This document shows, one piece after another, positions 8,513-15,946 of a DNA stretch of 64,000 nucleotides. The translations under genes and the position numbers were made by a program. The DNA is from an uncultured Polaribacter sp. (GTDB lineage Bacteria; Bacteroidota; Bacteroidia; Flavobacteriales; Flavobacteriaceae): positions 310,001 to 374,000 of the forward strand of contig NZ_CANNFH010000004.1 in the NCBI RefSeq assembly GCF_947503875.1, given 5' to 3'. The notes under the pieces are model-generated. The model had not been told where the DNA came from. It saw nothing but the letters and a program-made list of their open reading frames with translations, and ran no database searches. Each line of letters begins with the position of its first letter. Position 1 is the stretch's first letter.

Positions 8513-8959
8513 ATGAAAAAATTACTTACAATTTTAGTATTCACTATTACTGCCAATTTGTTGGCACAAGAATATAATATTCAAAACGGTTATATGGCTC
8601 AAGGTTTTGATGTGGTATCTTATTTTTCTAATACGGCTGTTGAAGGTAAAAAACAGTACACAACCACTTATAATGGTGTAAAATTTAAATTTGTATCACA
8701 AAAAAATTTAAATGCTTTTAAAAGCAACCCAACTAAATATATGCCACAATGTGGCGGATATTGCGCGTATGCTGTAGCTACAAGAACAGAACGTAAAGAA
8801 ATAGACCCCGAATATTTTGAAATTAGAGATGGTAAATTATACCTTTTTTACAACGCTTGGTTTTTTAATAAAAAAGAAAGCTGGTTAGAAGAAAATCCGG
8901 AGAAATTAAAAGTAGAAGCAGCAAAAAACTGGGAAGTACTAAAAAACAAGAAAGATTAA
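8513..8959 (+). CDS. Secreted YHS-domain protein, first of a tandem pair
   Basis: A 148-residue protein with an N-terminal signal peptide (cleavage likely after LLAQ near residue 19). A YHS-like domain follows, with the pattern GFDVVSYF, YNGVKFKF, NPTKYMPQCGGYCAYA. YHS domains are small metal-associated modules found next to copper pumps and in secreted proteins. Here two cysteines (CGGYC) sit where the second copy has YGGYC, so this copy could form a disulfide or bind a metal. The C-terminal third (ESWLEENPEKLKVEAAKNW) is probably helical. The next gene starts 2 bp after its stop and is a clear paralogue; the two are surely cotranscribed. Confidence 0.82.
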   Translation: MKKLLTILVFTITANLLAQEYNIQNGYMAQGFDVVSYFSNTAVEGKKQYTTTYNGVKFKFVSQKNLNAFKSNPTKYMPQCGGYCAYAVATRTERKEIDPEYFEIRDGKLYLFYNAWFFNKKESWLEENPEKLKVEAAKNWEVLKNKKD

Positions 8960-8961
8960 AC

Positions 8962-9405
8962 ATGAGAAACATAACCTTAGTTTTATTGTTTGTTGTAACT
9001 GGTGTTTTTGCCCAAAAACAAAACTATAATTTAAAAAAAGGTTACGTTGCAGAAGGCTATGATGTTGTTGCTTATTTTGCAAACACAGCAATACAGGGCA
9101 ATAAAAAATACAGCACAACTTTTGATGGAGTGCAGTTTAAATTTGCGTCTAAAGAAAATTTAGAAGCCTTTAAAAAGAATCCTAAGAAATATGTGCCTGC
9201 TTATGGTGGTTATTGTGCTTATGCAATTGGTGCAAAAGCTGAAAAAGTAAGCATAAACCCAAAAACATTTGAAATAAGAGATGGTAAATTATATCTGTTT
9301 TATAATTCTTGGGGAATAAATACCTTAGATATGTGGCAAAAAGAAGGTGCTGCACAGCTAAAAGAAAAAGCAGACAAAAACTGGTTAAACATCATCAACA
9401 AATAA
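8962..9405 (+). CDS. Secreted YHS-domain protein, second of a tandem pair
   Basis: A 147-residue paralogue of the upstream protein, sharing the order signal peptide (to about FAQ17), GYDVVAYF, FDGVQFKF, NPKKYVPAYGGYCAYA, and a FEIRDGKLYLFYNSWG block. Only one Cys remains in the GGYC motif, whereas the first copy has two. The gene begins 2 bp after the previous stop and is followed by a strong hairpin at 9423-9460. The function is unknown. Periplasmic metal handling is a guess based on YHS-family association with copper enzymes. Confidence 0.82.
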   Translation: MRNITLVLLFVVTGVFAQKQNYNLKKGYVAEGYDVVAYFANTAIQGNKKYSTTFDGVQFKFASKENLEAFKKNPKKYVPAYGGYCAYAIGAKAEKVSINPKTFEIRDGKLYLFYNSWGINTLDMWQKEGAAQLKEKADKNWLNIINK

Positions 9406-9422
9406 GTTGATTCTCTATATGC

Positions 9423-9460
9423 AAAAGCCACATTAGTATTTAAATGCTAATGTGGCTTTT
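9423..9460. terminator. Bidirectional terminator between YHS genes and tyrS
   Basis: A 14-bp perfect stem (9423-9436 with 9447-9460) with A-run on one side and T-run on the other. It sits between the convergent YHS operon and tyrS and can serve both. Confidence 0.85.
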
Positions 9461-9481
9461 CTCTTTATTGTAAATTTAATA

Positions 9482-10774
9482 TTACGCTACAACTAGTAGG
9501 TAATATGTTTTTTTACCACGTTGTAATAAAACGTATTTATTGGCAATTAAATCTGCTTCTGTAATTGTAAAATCTTCTTTAACCTTCTCTTTATTTACAG
9601 AAATTGCATTTTCTTTTAAAGCTCTTCTTGCATCTCCATTAGACTTTAAAAAGTTGGTTTTTGCGGCTAAAGCCCCAATCATATCTAAACCATCTGCAAC
9701 ATCACTTTTAGCAACGGTAGCTTGTGGTACACCATCAAAAACATCTAAAAACGTTTGTTCGTCTAAAGATTTTAAATCTGTAGCTGTACTTTTTCCAAAC
9801 AAAATATTAGACGCTTTTAACGCATTTTCATAAGCATCTTTACCATGTGTAAGTGTGGTTACTTCTTCACCTAATTTTTTTTGTAACAAGCGCAAATGCG
9901 GATTCTCTTTATGCTCTGCAATTAAATTTTCTATAGTTTCTTTAGCTAAAAACGTAAACTTTTTAATAAAGTTTTCTGCATCTTCATCAGAAGAGTTTAA
10001 CCAATATTGGTAAAATTTGTAAGGCGACGTTCTATCTGCATTAAGCCAAACATTACCACCTTCTGTTTTTCCGAATTTTGTACCATCTGCTTTGGTAACC
10101 AAAGGCACTGTAATTGCGTAGGCTTTACCTTGGGCTTTTCTCCTAATTAATTCTGTACCTGTAGTAATATTTCCCCATTGGTCTGAACCACCCATTTGTA
10201 GCATGCAATTTTTCTCTTTGTACAAATGATAAAAATCGTAGCCTTGAAACAATTGGTAGGTAAACTCTGTAAAACTCATTCCTACAGAAGATTCTGAACT
10301 TAAACGTTTTTTTACAGAATCTTTGGCCATCATGTAATTTACAGTAATGTGTTTTCCTGTATCTCTTACAAAATCGATTAATGAAATGTCTTTCATCCAA
10401 TCGTAATTGTTTACCAATTCTGCTTTGTTTTCTGCATTGCCATCAAAATTTAAAAAACGCTCTAAATTTTCTCGAACACCTGCAATATTTTTTGCTAAAG
10501 TAGCTTCATCTAACAAATTTCTTTCGGCAGATTTTCCAGAAGGATCACCAACCATACCAGTTGCACCACCAATTAAAGCAATTGGGTTATGGCCTGCGTT
10601 TTGAAAATGCTTTAAAATAAAAATTTGTACCAAACTACCAATATGTAGAGAGTCTGCAGTAGGATCAAAACCAATATAACCCGCTGTTTTATTTTTTAGT
10701 AAATAGTCTTCTGTATCTGGCATAATATCATGCAACAGTCCTCTCCAGCGTAATTCTTCAACAAAATTTGTCAT
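9482..10774 (-). CDS. tyrS: Tyrosyl-tRNA synthetase
   Basis: The 430-residue class I synthetase has the expected length. It attaches Tyr to tRNA-Tyr in the cytoplasm. The ATP-binding signature HIGS is at 44-47 and the KMSKS-equivalent loop is KFGKT (233-237). GIY/YGFDP-type substrate residues (YIGFDPTA, 33-40) and QGYDFYHLYK (about 187-196) line the tyrosine pocket. The C-terminal part from about 360 is an S4-like tRNA-binding domain. It is divergent from the duplicated epimerase 5' end. A badly decayed copy of residues about 315-393 is present 4.5 kb away at 14146-14400. Confidence 0.97.
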   Translation of the reverse strand: MTNFVEELRWRGLLHDIMPDTEDYLLKNKTAGYIGFDPTADSLHIGSLVQIFILKHFQNAGHNPIALIGGATGMVGDPSGKSAERNLLDEATLAKNIAGVRENLERFLNFDGNAENKAELVNNYDWMKDISLIDFVRDTGKHITVNYMMAKDSVKKRLSSESSVGMSFTEFTYQLFQGYDFYHLYKEKNCMLQMGGSDQWGNITTGTELIRRKAQGKAYAITVPLVTKADGTKFGKTEGGNVWLNADRTSPYKFYQYWLNSSDEDAENFIKKFTFLAKETIENLIAEHKENPHLRLLQKKLGEEVTTLTHGKDAYENALKASNILFGKSTATDLKSLDEQTFLDVFDGVPQATVAKSDVADGLDMIGALAAKTNFLKSNGDARRALKENAISVNKEKVKEDFTITEADLIANKYVLLQRGKKTYYLLVVA

Positions 10775-10803
10775 TATAATACTTTATTTTTTCTATTTTA
10801 AAA

Positions 10804-10887
10804 AGACGAAAGTCAAACTGAGCTTGTCGAAGTTGTTTTTCAAATTAATCGTTTGAATTATCCATTTTCGACAAAGGCAATCTGACA
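10804..10887. repeat. Dispersed repeat with imperfect inverted arms
   Basis: Arms 10812-10831 and 10867-10886 are imperfect inverted copies (GTCAAACTGAGCTTGTCGAA against GTCAGATTGCCTTTGTCGAA read in reverse complement). The motif CTGAGCTTGTCGAAG is a common interspersed sequence in Flavobacteria, from memory. It occupies most of the gap between tyrS and the epimerase fragment. Confidence 0.6.
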
Positions 10888-10929
10888 TTTTTAACAATTA
10901 AATAATTGTTATTTTGATTTGACAAAGAT

Positions 10930-11100
10930 AAACTTATCAACCAAAAAACCATAACTTAGCAGTATGATTTTAGTTACAGGAGCAACAGGTTTAGTAGGCG
11001 CACATTTACTGTATCATTTGGTTAAAAATGATGAAAAAGTACGTGCAATTTACCGTTCTGAAATTAAAATAGAAGCCGTTAAAAAAGTGTTTGCTTATTA
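10930..11100 (+). repeat. 171-bp direct repeat, left copy
   Basis: Matches 14435-14605 over 171 bp with one difference (C at 11077, T at 14582, both Ala codons). It covers 34 bp upstream of the epimerase ATG and the first 45 or so codons. The separation of the copies is 3505 bp. Confidence 0.95.
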
Positions 11101-11152
11101 CAAGAGTGATGTTATTTTAGCTCGTAAAAATAGTAAAAGAACAAAATTTTGA
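10964..11152 (+). pseudogene. Truncated 5' copy of the NAD-dependent epimerase gene
   Basis: The first 45 codons equal those of the intact gene at 14469, including the Rossmann motif GATGLVG. At 11101 the sequence diverges into an unrelated tail that stops at 11152 after 62 residues. The fragment lacks the catalytic YxxxK and cannot be an active short-chain dehydrogenase. It keeps its own start and putative promoter, so it may still be transcribed and translated. It marks the left edge of the inserted cassette. Confidence 0.88.
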
Positions 11153-11291
11153 GTTTGAAAACGATTAAGACATATAAATTAAGAGGCAGTTAATTTTATA
11201 AATTTTCCATAAAAATTTATAAAAAAACATCAATTTAGTTTCAAATATTTAATGTAAGCTTTATTTTTACATTTCTAATTTTCAAACAGAT

Positions 11292-12122
11292 ATGTGCAAA
11301 AGAACTACTATTATTTTATTATTTTTCATTAACATTTTAATCGGGTACGCACAAGTGCCAGAAAAGTTAAGTTACCAAGCTGTAATTAGAGACTTTGCAA
11401 ATAACCTTGTTGCAAACCAAGATGTTGGTATTCAGGTTAGTATTCTTAAAAACGGAACTCCAGATACTTCAGTTTATGCAGAAACACATGCTATACTTAC
11501 CAATGCAAATGGGCTTATTTCGTATAAAGTTGGCGAAGGTACTGTTGTAAGTGGAAATTTTGCTAGCATAGATTGGGCTGATGGGACTTATTCTATAAAA
11601 ACAGAAACAGACCCAGCAGGAGGTACAAATTATAGCATTACGGCAACAAGTTCTTTTACAAGCGTACCTTATGCTCTGCAAGCAAAAACGGCAACCAACC
11701 TTGGTGCAGATGCTTCAGCGTCTTTAAACCCATCAAAATGTAATTGCGATGCTTATATAATTCCATATATTCCATATGGACCACAGGTTGCAAGTTCTAT
11801 TCGTGTAACTAACACGCCTGCAAGTTGGTTTGGCCCAAACGCCCCTATTGTTGGAGATTCCGAAATAAGGGTAGAAGCTATAGATGAAGAAGGAAATATT
11901 TATACTTCTAATAATATTATAGGAATAGCAGAAGTAGGTAAAGTTACAGACATTTCAACAGAATTGTTTGCTTTTATAGTTGAAAATGGAAATGATGTTT
12001 CTAGAAATGTTAAAATTTCTTTTAAAATTACATTAAGTAACCCACAATATGCATTTATCAACGCTACATTTAATGTAAGAGATGATAGAGTTAATTTAGA
12101 CGTACAATGTATTCGATTTTAA
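11292..12122 (+). CDS. Secreted protein with tail-fibre/collagen-type N-terminal domain
   Basis: The 276-residue protein begins with a signal peptide (cleavage near GYAQ, residue 21). Residues about 22-140 (PEKLSYQAVIRD..., ...SFTSVPYALQAK) form a domain I recall at the N-terminus of many secreted Bacteroidota proteins, where it is usually followed by collagen-like repeats or a tail-spike chaperone. Here it is followed instead by a unique C-terminal part of about 135 residues with Cys at NCDAY and near the end (VQCIRF). No T9SS sorting domain is visible. It is the first gene of the inserted cassette, 13 bp before the next gene and so probably cotranscribed. Function unknown; a surface or appendage role is inference. 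Confidence 0.72.
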   Translation: MCKRTTIILLFFINILIGYAQVPEKLSYQAVIRDFANNLVANQDVGIQVSILKNGTPDTSVYAETHAILTNANGLISYKVGEGTVVSGNFASIDWADGTYSIKTETDPAGGTNYSITATSSFTSVPYALQAKTATNLGADASASLNPSKCNCDAYIIPYIPYGPQVASSIRVTNTPASWFGPNAPIVGDSEIRVEAIDEEGNIYTSNNIIGIAEVGKVTDISTELFAFIVENGNDVSRNVKISFKITLSNPQYAFINATFNVRDDRVNLDVQCIRF

Positions 12123-12135
12123 AAAAAAATAGCAA

Positions 12136-13920
12136 ATGAAAAATTGGCTCTTAACGTTATTTTTTTTCTTGTTTGTACAATTCTTATTTTCACAAGAAGT
12201 AATTTCTGCTTCATTTGGGGTCGCTTCAGATGCTGGTGGAAGTTTAGAATATACAGTAGGGCAAGTATTTTATCAGGAAAATACTGGAACTGGTAATTTT
12301 TCTGTAACAGAAGGCGTGCACCAACGTCATGAAATAGTAAATTATATTTATGATGATTTTTGGTTTCCAAAAAATCCAAACGGTATTTCTTTAGGAGAAG
12401 ATAATATTTTTGTGGAATTTGGTAACGTATCTATAACTAGTAATACTTCTTGTGATACTTTATCTATTAATGCAGGTTCATCACTTACAATAGAAACTGG
12501 CGTTCTTTTATTTGCTGATAAAACAATATTAAATTCTAATTCTCAATCTTATTCTAGTATGATTGCAAAGGGCCTTTTACTAGGCCCAATAGAATACAAC
12601 CGATTTGTTGCTAAAGTAGGTCCTGTAGGAAGTAACGATTTAATTTCTAGCCCCATATTAGCTCAAAATTTTGGCGATTTTGCATTGGATAATCCAAATC
12701 TAGCATCATCTGGTACAATTAGAGCTTTTGCGCCATATAATACCAATACAGGAGCATATGAAAATTTTGATGTTAGTGTAAACTTTGATACCAATATCGA
12801 TTCAGGAAAAGGTTATAGAGTAGCAACAACAGATGGAAGTAATTTAAAATTTAGTGGTTTTGCTCCAAATGCAGAAATTAGTATTAGACTCTTAGATGCT
12901 AGTCTTGGAGGCGCTTGGAATCTTATTGGTAATCCCTATCCAGCCTATTTAGACTTTGAAAGTTTTTTTAATGAAAACAAAGATCAGTTTGAGGGAAATG
13001 GTGGTTTTCAAGCCATTTATGGTTATGATGGAGATGCATCTGATGGTTGGACAGTTTGGAATTTAGCAACAATAGCAGACACAGATATTACAGAGCTAAT
13101 AGCGCCTGGTCAAGCTTTTTTTGTAAAATCTAAAATAGATGGAGGAAGAGTTAGCTTTAAAAAGTCTATGCAAAGAATTGGCAATGCAGATGATTTTATA
13201 GTAGGTAAATCAGAAGAGAATAATATTGCATACAGTACAATTGAGTTGTCATCATCTAAAAAGTCTACTTCAACTTCTATTTATTTTATAGAAGGCACTA
13301 CAAAGGGTTTAGATTCTGGTTATGATGCTTCTTTGTATTCAAACCAATCAGCAAGTTTATCTATTTATTCAGAGTTACCTTCTAACCCTAGTAGTTTACA
13401 ACTTGCAATACAGAGTTTACCCTATAAATCTCTAGGAGAACAAAAGATACCTTTGGGAATAAAAAGTGCTGTAGATGATAAATTAACAATAGATTTAGAT
13501 GCTAAAAAGTCTAAAATTCCAGATGATATTAGTGTTTTTTTAGAGGATAAAGTAAACGGGACTTTTACAAACTTAAAAAAATCCAATTACTCTTTTTTAT
13601 ACACTAGTAATTTGGCAGTAAAAAATCGTTTTTTCTTACATTATGGTAGTTCTACACTATCTGTAGATGACTTAAAATTAGATGAGAATATCCAAGTAAT
13701 ATCGCTTCAATCAAAAAAAGAACTTCTAATAAAAGGAGATTTACATAAAAACGCAACTGTAAAAATTTATGATGTTAGTGGTAAAAATGTTCTTCAAAAA
13801 AACATAGATAATCTACAAAATGAACTTTCAATAAATCTATCAAAATTAAATACTGGCATCTATTTTGTATTGATTTTTAATGATGAAAAGTTTACGTATA
13901 AAAAAATAATTATTAATTAA
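12136..13920 (+). CDS. T9SS substrate: large secreted protein with type A sorting domain
   Basis: A 594-residue protein with a signal peptide (cleavage near FLFSQ, residue 20). An N-terminal block (GGSLEYTVGQVFY, about 34-46; VTEGVHQRHEI) is common in flavobacterial T9SS cargo. The C-terminal 75 residues (KIYDVSGKNVLQKN..., LNTGIYFVLI..., KKIIIN) form a type A C-terminal sorting domain, which directs export across the outer membrane by the type IX secretion system and surface attachment. SprA, the T9SS translocon, is encoded in this same window at 49865. The middle contains LGGAWNLIGNPYPAYLD (about 257), also usual in such proteins. No enzyme motif was seen; adhesion is a possible role. Confidence 0.85.
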   Translation: MKNWLLTLFFFLFVQFLFSQEVISASFGVASDAGGSLEYTVGQVFYQENTGTGNFSVTEGVHQRHEIVNYIYDDFWFPKNPNGISLGEDNIFVEFGNVSITSNTSCDTLSINAGSSLTIETGVLLFADKTILNSNSQSYSSMIAKGLLLGPIEYNRFVAKVGPVGSNDLISSPILAQNFGDFALDNPNLASSGTIRAFAPYNTNTGAYENFDVSVNFDTNIDSGKGYRVATTDGSNLKFSGFAPNAEISIRLLDASLGGAWNLIGNPYPAYLDFESFFNENKDQFEGNGGFQAIYGYDGDASDGWTVWNLATIADTDITELIAPGQAFFVKSKIDGGRVSFKKSMQRIGNADDFIVGKSEENNIAYSTIELSSSKKSTSTSIYFIEGTTKGLDSGYDASLYSNQSASLSIYSELPSNPSSLQLAIQSLPYKSLGEQKIPLGIKSAVDDKLTIDLDAKKSKIPDDISVFLEDKVNGTFTNLKKSNYSFLYTSNLAVKNRFFLHYGSSTLSVDDLKLDENIQVISLQSKKELLIKGDLHKNATVKIYDVSGKNVLQKNIDNLQNELSINLSKLNTGIYFVLIFNDEKFTYKKIIIN

Positions 13921-13935
13921 ATACAGTAAATAGTT

Positions 13936-14097
13936 ATGACAAAATTTGAGGATGAAGATTTTATAACAAGGAAGGAGGCTGTAAAAAAATTAGGTAAATA
14001 CGCAGCTTTAACTTCATTAGGTACTTTTATTATTTTGAACCCTAAACGCTCTCAAGCGCAATCTGTACCTCCAAATGCTGGTGGCGATCCATTTTAA
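13936..14097 (+). CDS. 53-aa exported small protein of the T9SS cassette
   Basis: Starts at ATG 13936, 15 bp after the T9SS gene, and ends at TAA 14095-14097. The sequence has a charged N-terminus (residues 1-11), then TRKEAVKKLGKY, a hydrophobic stretch ALTSLGTFIIL (24-34), and a possible signal-peptidase site SQA (39-41), leaving a 12-residue Pro/Gly-rich tail (VPPNAGGDPF). The TRK...hydrophobic...AxA arrangement is Tat-like but lacks the second Arg. Its position, spacing and coding look suggest a real gene that belongs to the cassette. The function is unknown; a secreted peptide is possible. Confidence 0.6.
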   Translation: MTKFEDEDFITRKEAVKKLGKYAALTSLGTFIILNPKRSQAQSVPPNAGGDPF

Positions 14098-14145
14098 GTT
14101 GAAACAAATAATAAAATCAGTTTGCGGTAAATTTACTTTTTTATA

Positions 14146-14400
14146 ACAGAAATTAAATTTTCTCATAAAAGCTCTTCTAGTTTCTTAATTCGATTTTAGA
14201 AAGTTGGCTTTTGCCACCAAAAATCCAATCAAATCTAAGTCTTCTGAAACAACCTTATAAAAACAGAGACTTATGTTATATCAACAAAAAACATTAAAAA
14301 ATTGATATTACTCGAAAGATTTTAAGTTGTTTACAGTATTTTTTTCAATAAAATGAGTTGTATGTGCTTTATTAGATTCTCTTTTTGTAATTTTTTTCAT
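14146..14400 (-). pseudogene. Decayed fragment of a tyrS gene
   Basis: Read on the minus strand from 14400 in a single frame, the sequence aligns without gaps to residues about 315-393 of the intact TyrS. The best blocks are SEDLDLIGFLVAKANFLKSN against ADGLDMIGALAAKTNFLKSN, NNLKSFE against TDLKSLD, and ETRRAFMRK against DARRALKEN. In-frame stops interrupt it (after NLKSFE, after NVFC, and where TyrS has Gly380). Neither the N-terminal catalytic part nor the final residues are present. The orientation relative to the epimerase start is the same as for the real tyrS, pointing to a copy of the tyrS-epimerase junction. Confidence 0.8.
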
Positions 14401-14434
14401 CAATTATTAATAGGATTAAACCTTTTGAAACCCG

Positions 14435-14605
14435 AAACTTATCAACCAAAAAACCATAACTTAGCAGTATGATTTTAGTTACAGGAGCAACAGGTTTAGT
14501 AGGCGCACATTTACTGTATCATTTGGTTAAAAATGATGAAAAAGTACGTGCAATTTACCGTTCTGAAATTAAAATAGAAGCTGTTAAAAAAGTGTTTGCT
14601 TATTA
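14435..14605 (+). repeat. 171-bp direct repeat, right copy
   Basis: Matches 10930-11100 with one mismatch. This copy is continuous with the complete epimerase gene and is therefore the ancestral position. Confidence 0.95.
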
Positions 14606-15464
14606 TACAGAAGATACTAGTTTAATAGAAAAAGTAGAGTGGTTTAAAGCAGATATTACAGAAGTACCAGCTATGATACCTGCTTTTATTGGTGTAAAAA
14701 CACTTTATCATTGTGCAGCTTTTATTTCTTTTAGCCCTAAAGATTATAGAGAAATGCGGAAAGTTAATATACATGGTACTGCAATTCTTGTAAACTTGGC
14801 TATAGATGCAAAGGTGAATAAAATGTGTTATGTAGGTTCTATAGCGTCTGTTGGAGATTCTTTAAATGGAGCTTTAATTACAGAAGAAAACGAGTGGAAT
14901 AAAGAAGCAGACAATAGTGGTTATTCTATTACTAAATTTGGTGGCGAAATGGAAGTTTGGCGCGCAAGCCAAGAAGGTGTTGCAGTTGTAATTGTAAATC
15001 CTGGTGTTATTTTAGGCAGTGGTTTTTGGCAAACAGGTTCTGGCAAGTTGTTTACCCAAGTGTATAATGGTTTTAGGTATTACACAGAAGGAATTACGGG
15101 TTTTGTTGGTGTAAAAGACGTGGTAAAGGCCATGATTTTGCTTACCAATTCTAATATAAAAAACGAACGTTTTATTTTAGTAGCAGCAAATAAAACCTAT
15201 AAAGATGTTTTGTTTGCTATTGCAGATGCGTTTCGTAAAAAAAGACCATCAACAAAAATAAAATCGTGGCAAACTGCAATTTTGTGGCGTTTTTCTGCCT
15301 TTGCAAGCAAAATTACTGGTGTACAGCCTTTATTAAGTAAATATTCTGCAAGAAGTGCCCATTCAGTTTCTAAATATTCATCAGAAAAAATAGAAAAAGC
15401 TATTGATTTTCAATTTGAAGAAATTGAAAATACAATAGCTGAAACTTGTGAAAATTACCAATAA
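14469..15464 (+). CDS. NAD-dependent epimerase/dehydratase (extended SDR)
   Basis: A 331-residue protein with the extended short-chain dehydrogenase plan. It has an N-terminal NAD(P)-binding GATGLVGAHL (6-15) and an Asp-Ile at ADIT near 61. The catalytic Tyr152 and Lys156 lie in GYSITKFGGE, and a Ser at YVGSIASVG completes the triad. Members act on sugars or on dihydroflavonol-like and steroid substrates; the substrate is not readable from the sequence. The start ATG 14469 lies 4 bp after TAACTTAG, a near match to the -7 promoter. The convergent DUF4296 gene ends 8 bp past its stop. Confidence 0.87.
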   Translation: MILVTGATGLVGAHLLYHLVKNDEKVRAIYRSEIKIEAVKKVFAYYTEDTSLIEKVEWFKADITEVPAMIPAFIGVKTLYHCAAFISFSPKDYREMRKVNIHGTAILVNLAIDAKVNKMCYVGSIASVGDSLNGALITEENEWNKEADNSGYSITKFGGEMEVWRASQEGVAVVIVNPGVILGSGFWQTGSGKLFTQVYNGFRYYTEGITGFVGVKDVVKAMILLTNSNIKNERFILVAANKTYKDVLFAIADAFRKKRPSTKIKSWQTAILWRFSAFASKITGVQPLLSKYSARSAHSVSKYSSEKIEKAIDFQFEEIENTIAETCENYQ

Positions 15465-15471
15465 AATTGAA

Positions 15472-15945
15472 TTAATTTGCGGCGCTAACCAAAGGGTTTT
15501 TAATGGAATCTTTTTTATTTGCCAATTTAATTTTTAGGCTGTCTACTTTTTCTTTGGCCAACCTTACCTTTTCTATAGAATCTGTTTTAATAGAATCTCT
15601 AATTTGTTGTTTTACTTTAAAACCATCGTTTTTAAGATTTAATTCGTCTTTTGTTTTTTGTAAAATTTCTTTATACAAGTCTATTTTAGACATGTAATAG
15701 TAATTACTAATCTCAAATCTTGTGCTATCTATTTTATATTTTTCAAAAACAAAAGCCATGTAATTAATGTCTTTTTGTAAATTTTTATTTTTAATAAATT
15801 TTGCACTAGTGGCCACCATCATCTCTTGTAATAAAAGACTCATAGTATCTTTAGGAATCAAGTCTTTTGGCTCTTCAAAAATGGTATTACTTGTGCAAGA
15901 AACCAATAAAATTAACGCCAGTAAAAGGGTGGTTTGTAATTTCAT
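15472..15945 (-). CDS. DUF4296 lipoprotein
   Basis: A 157-residue lipoprotein: the lipobox LVSC places lipidated Cys at residue 17. The region from about 30 to 110 (LIPKDTMSLLLQEMMVATSA, then TRFEISNYYYMSKIDLYKEI) has the pattern of DUF4296, a family restricted to Bacteroidota and of unknown function. The last 50 residues are Lys/Asp-rich and probably a helical tail. Its start is 1 bp after the stop of the dihydroorotase gene upstream, so it is translated from the same message. The close linkage glycosyltransferase, dihydroorotase, DUF4296 is common in this family of bacteria (recalled). Confidence 0.83.
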   Translation of the reverse strand: MKLQTTLLLALILLVSCTSNTIFEEPKDLIPKDTMSLLLQEMMVATSAKFIKNKNLQKDINYMAFVFEKYKIDSTRFEISNYYYMSKIDLYKEILQKTKDELNLKNDGFKVKQQIRDSIKTDSIEKVRLAKEKVDSLKIKLANKKDSIKNPLVSAAN

Positions 15946-15946
15946 T

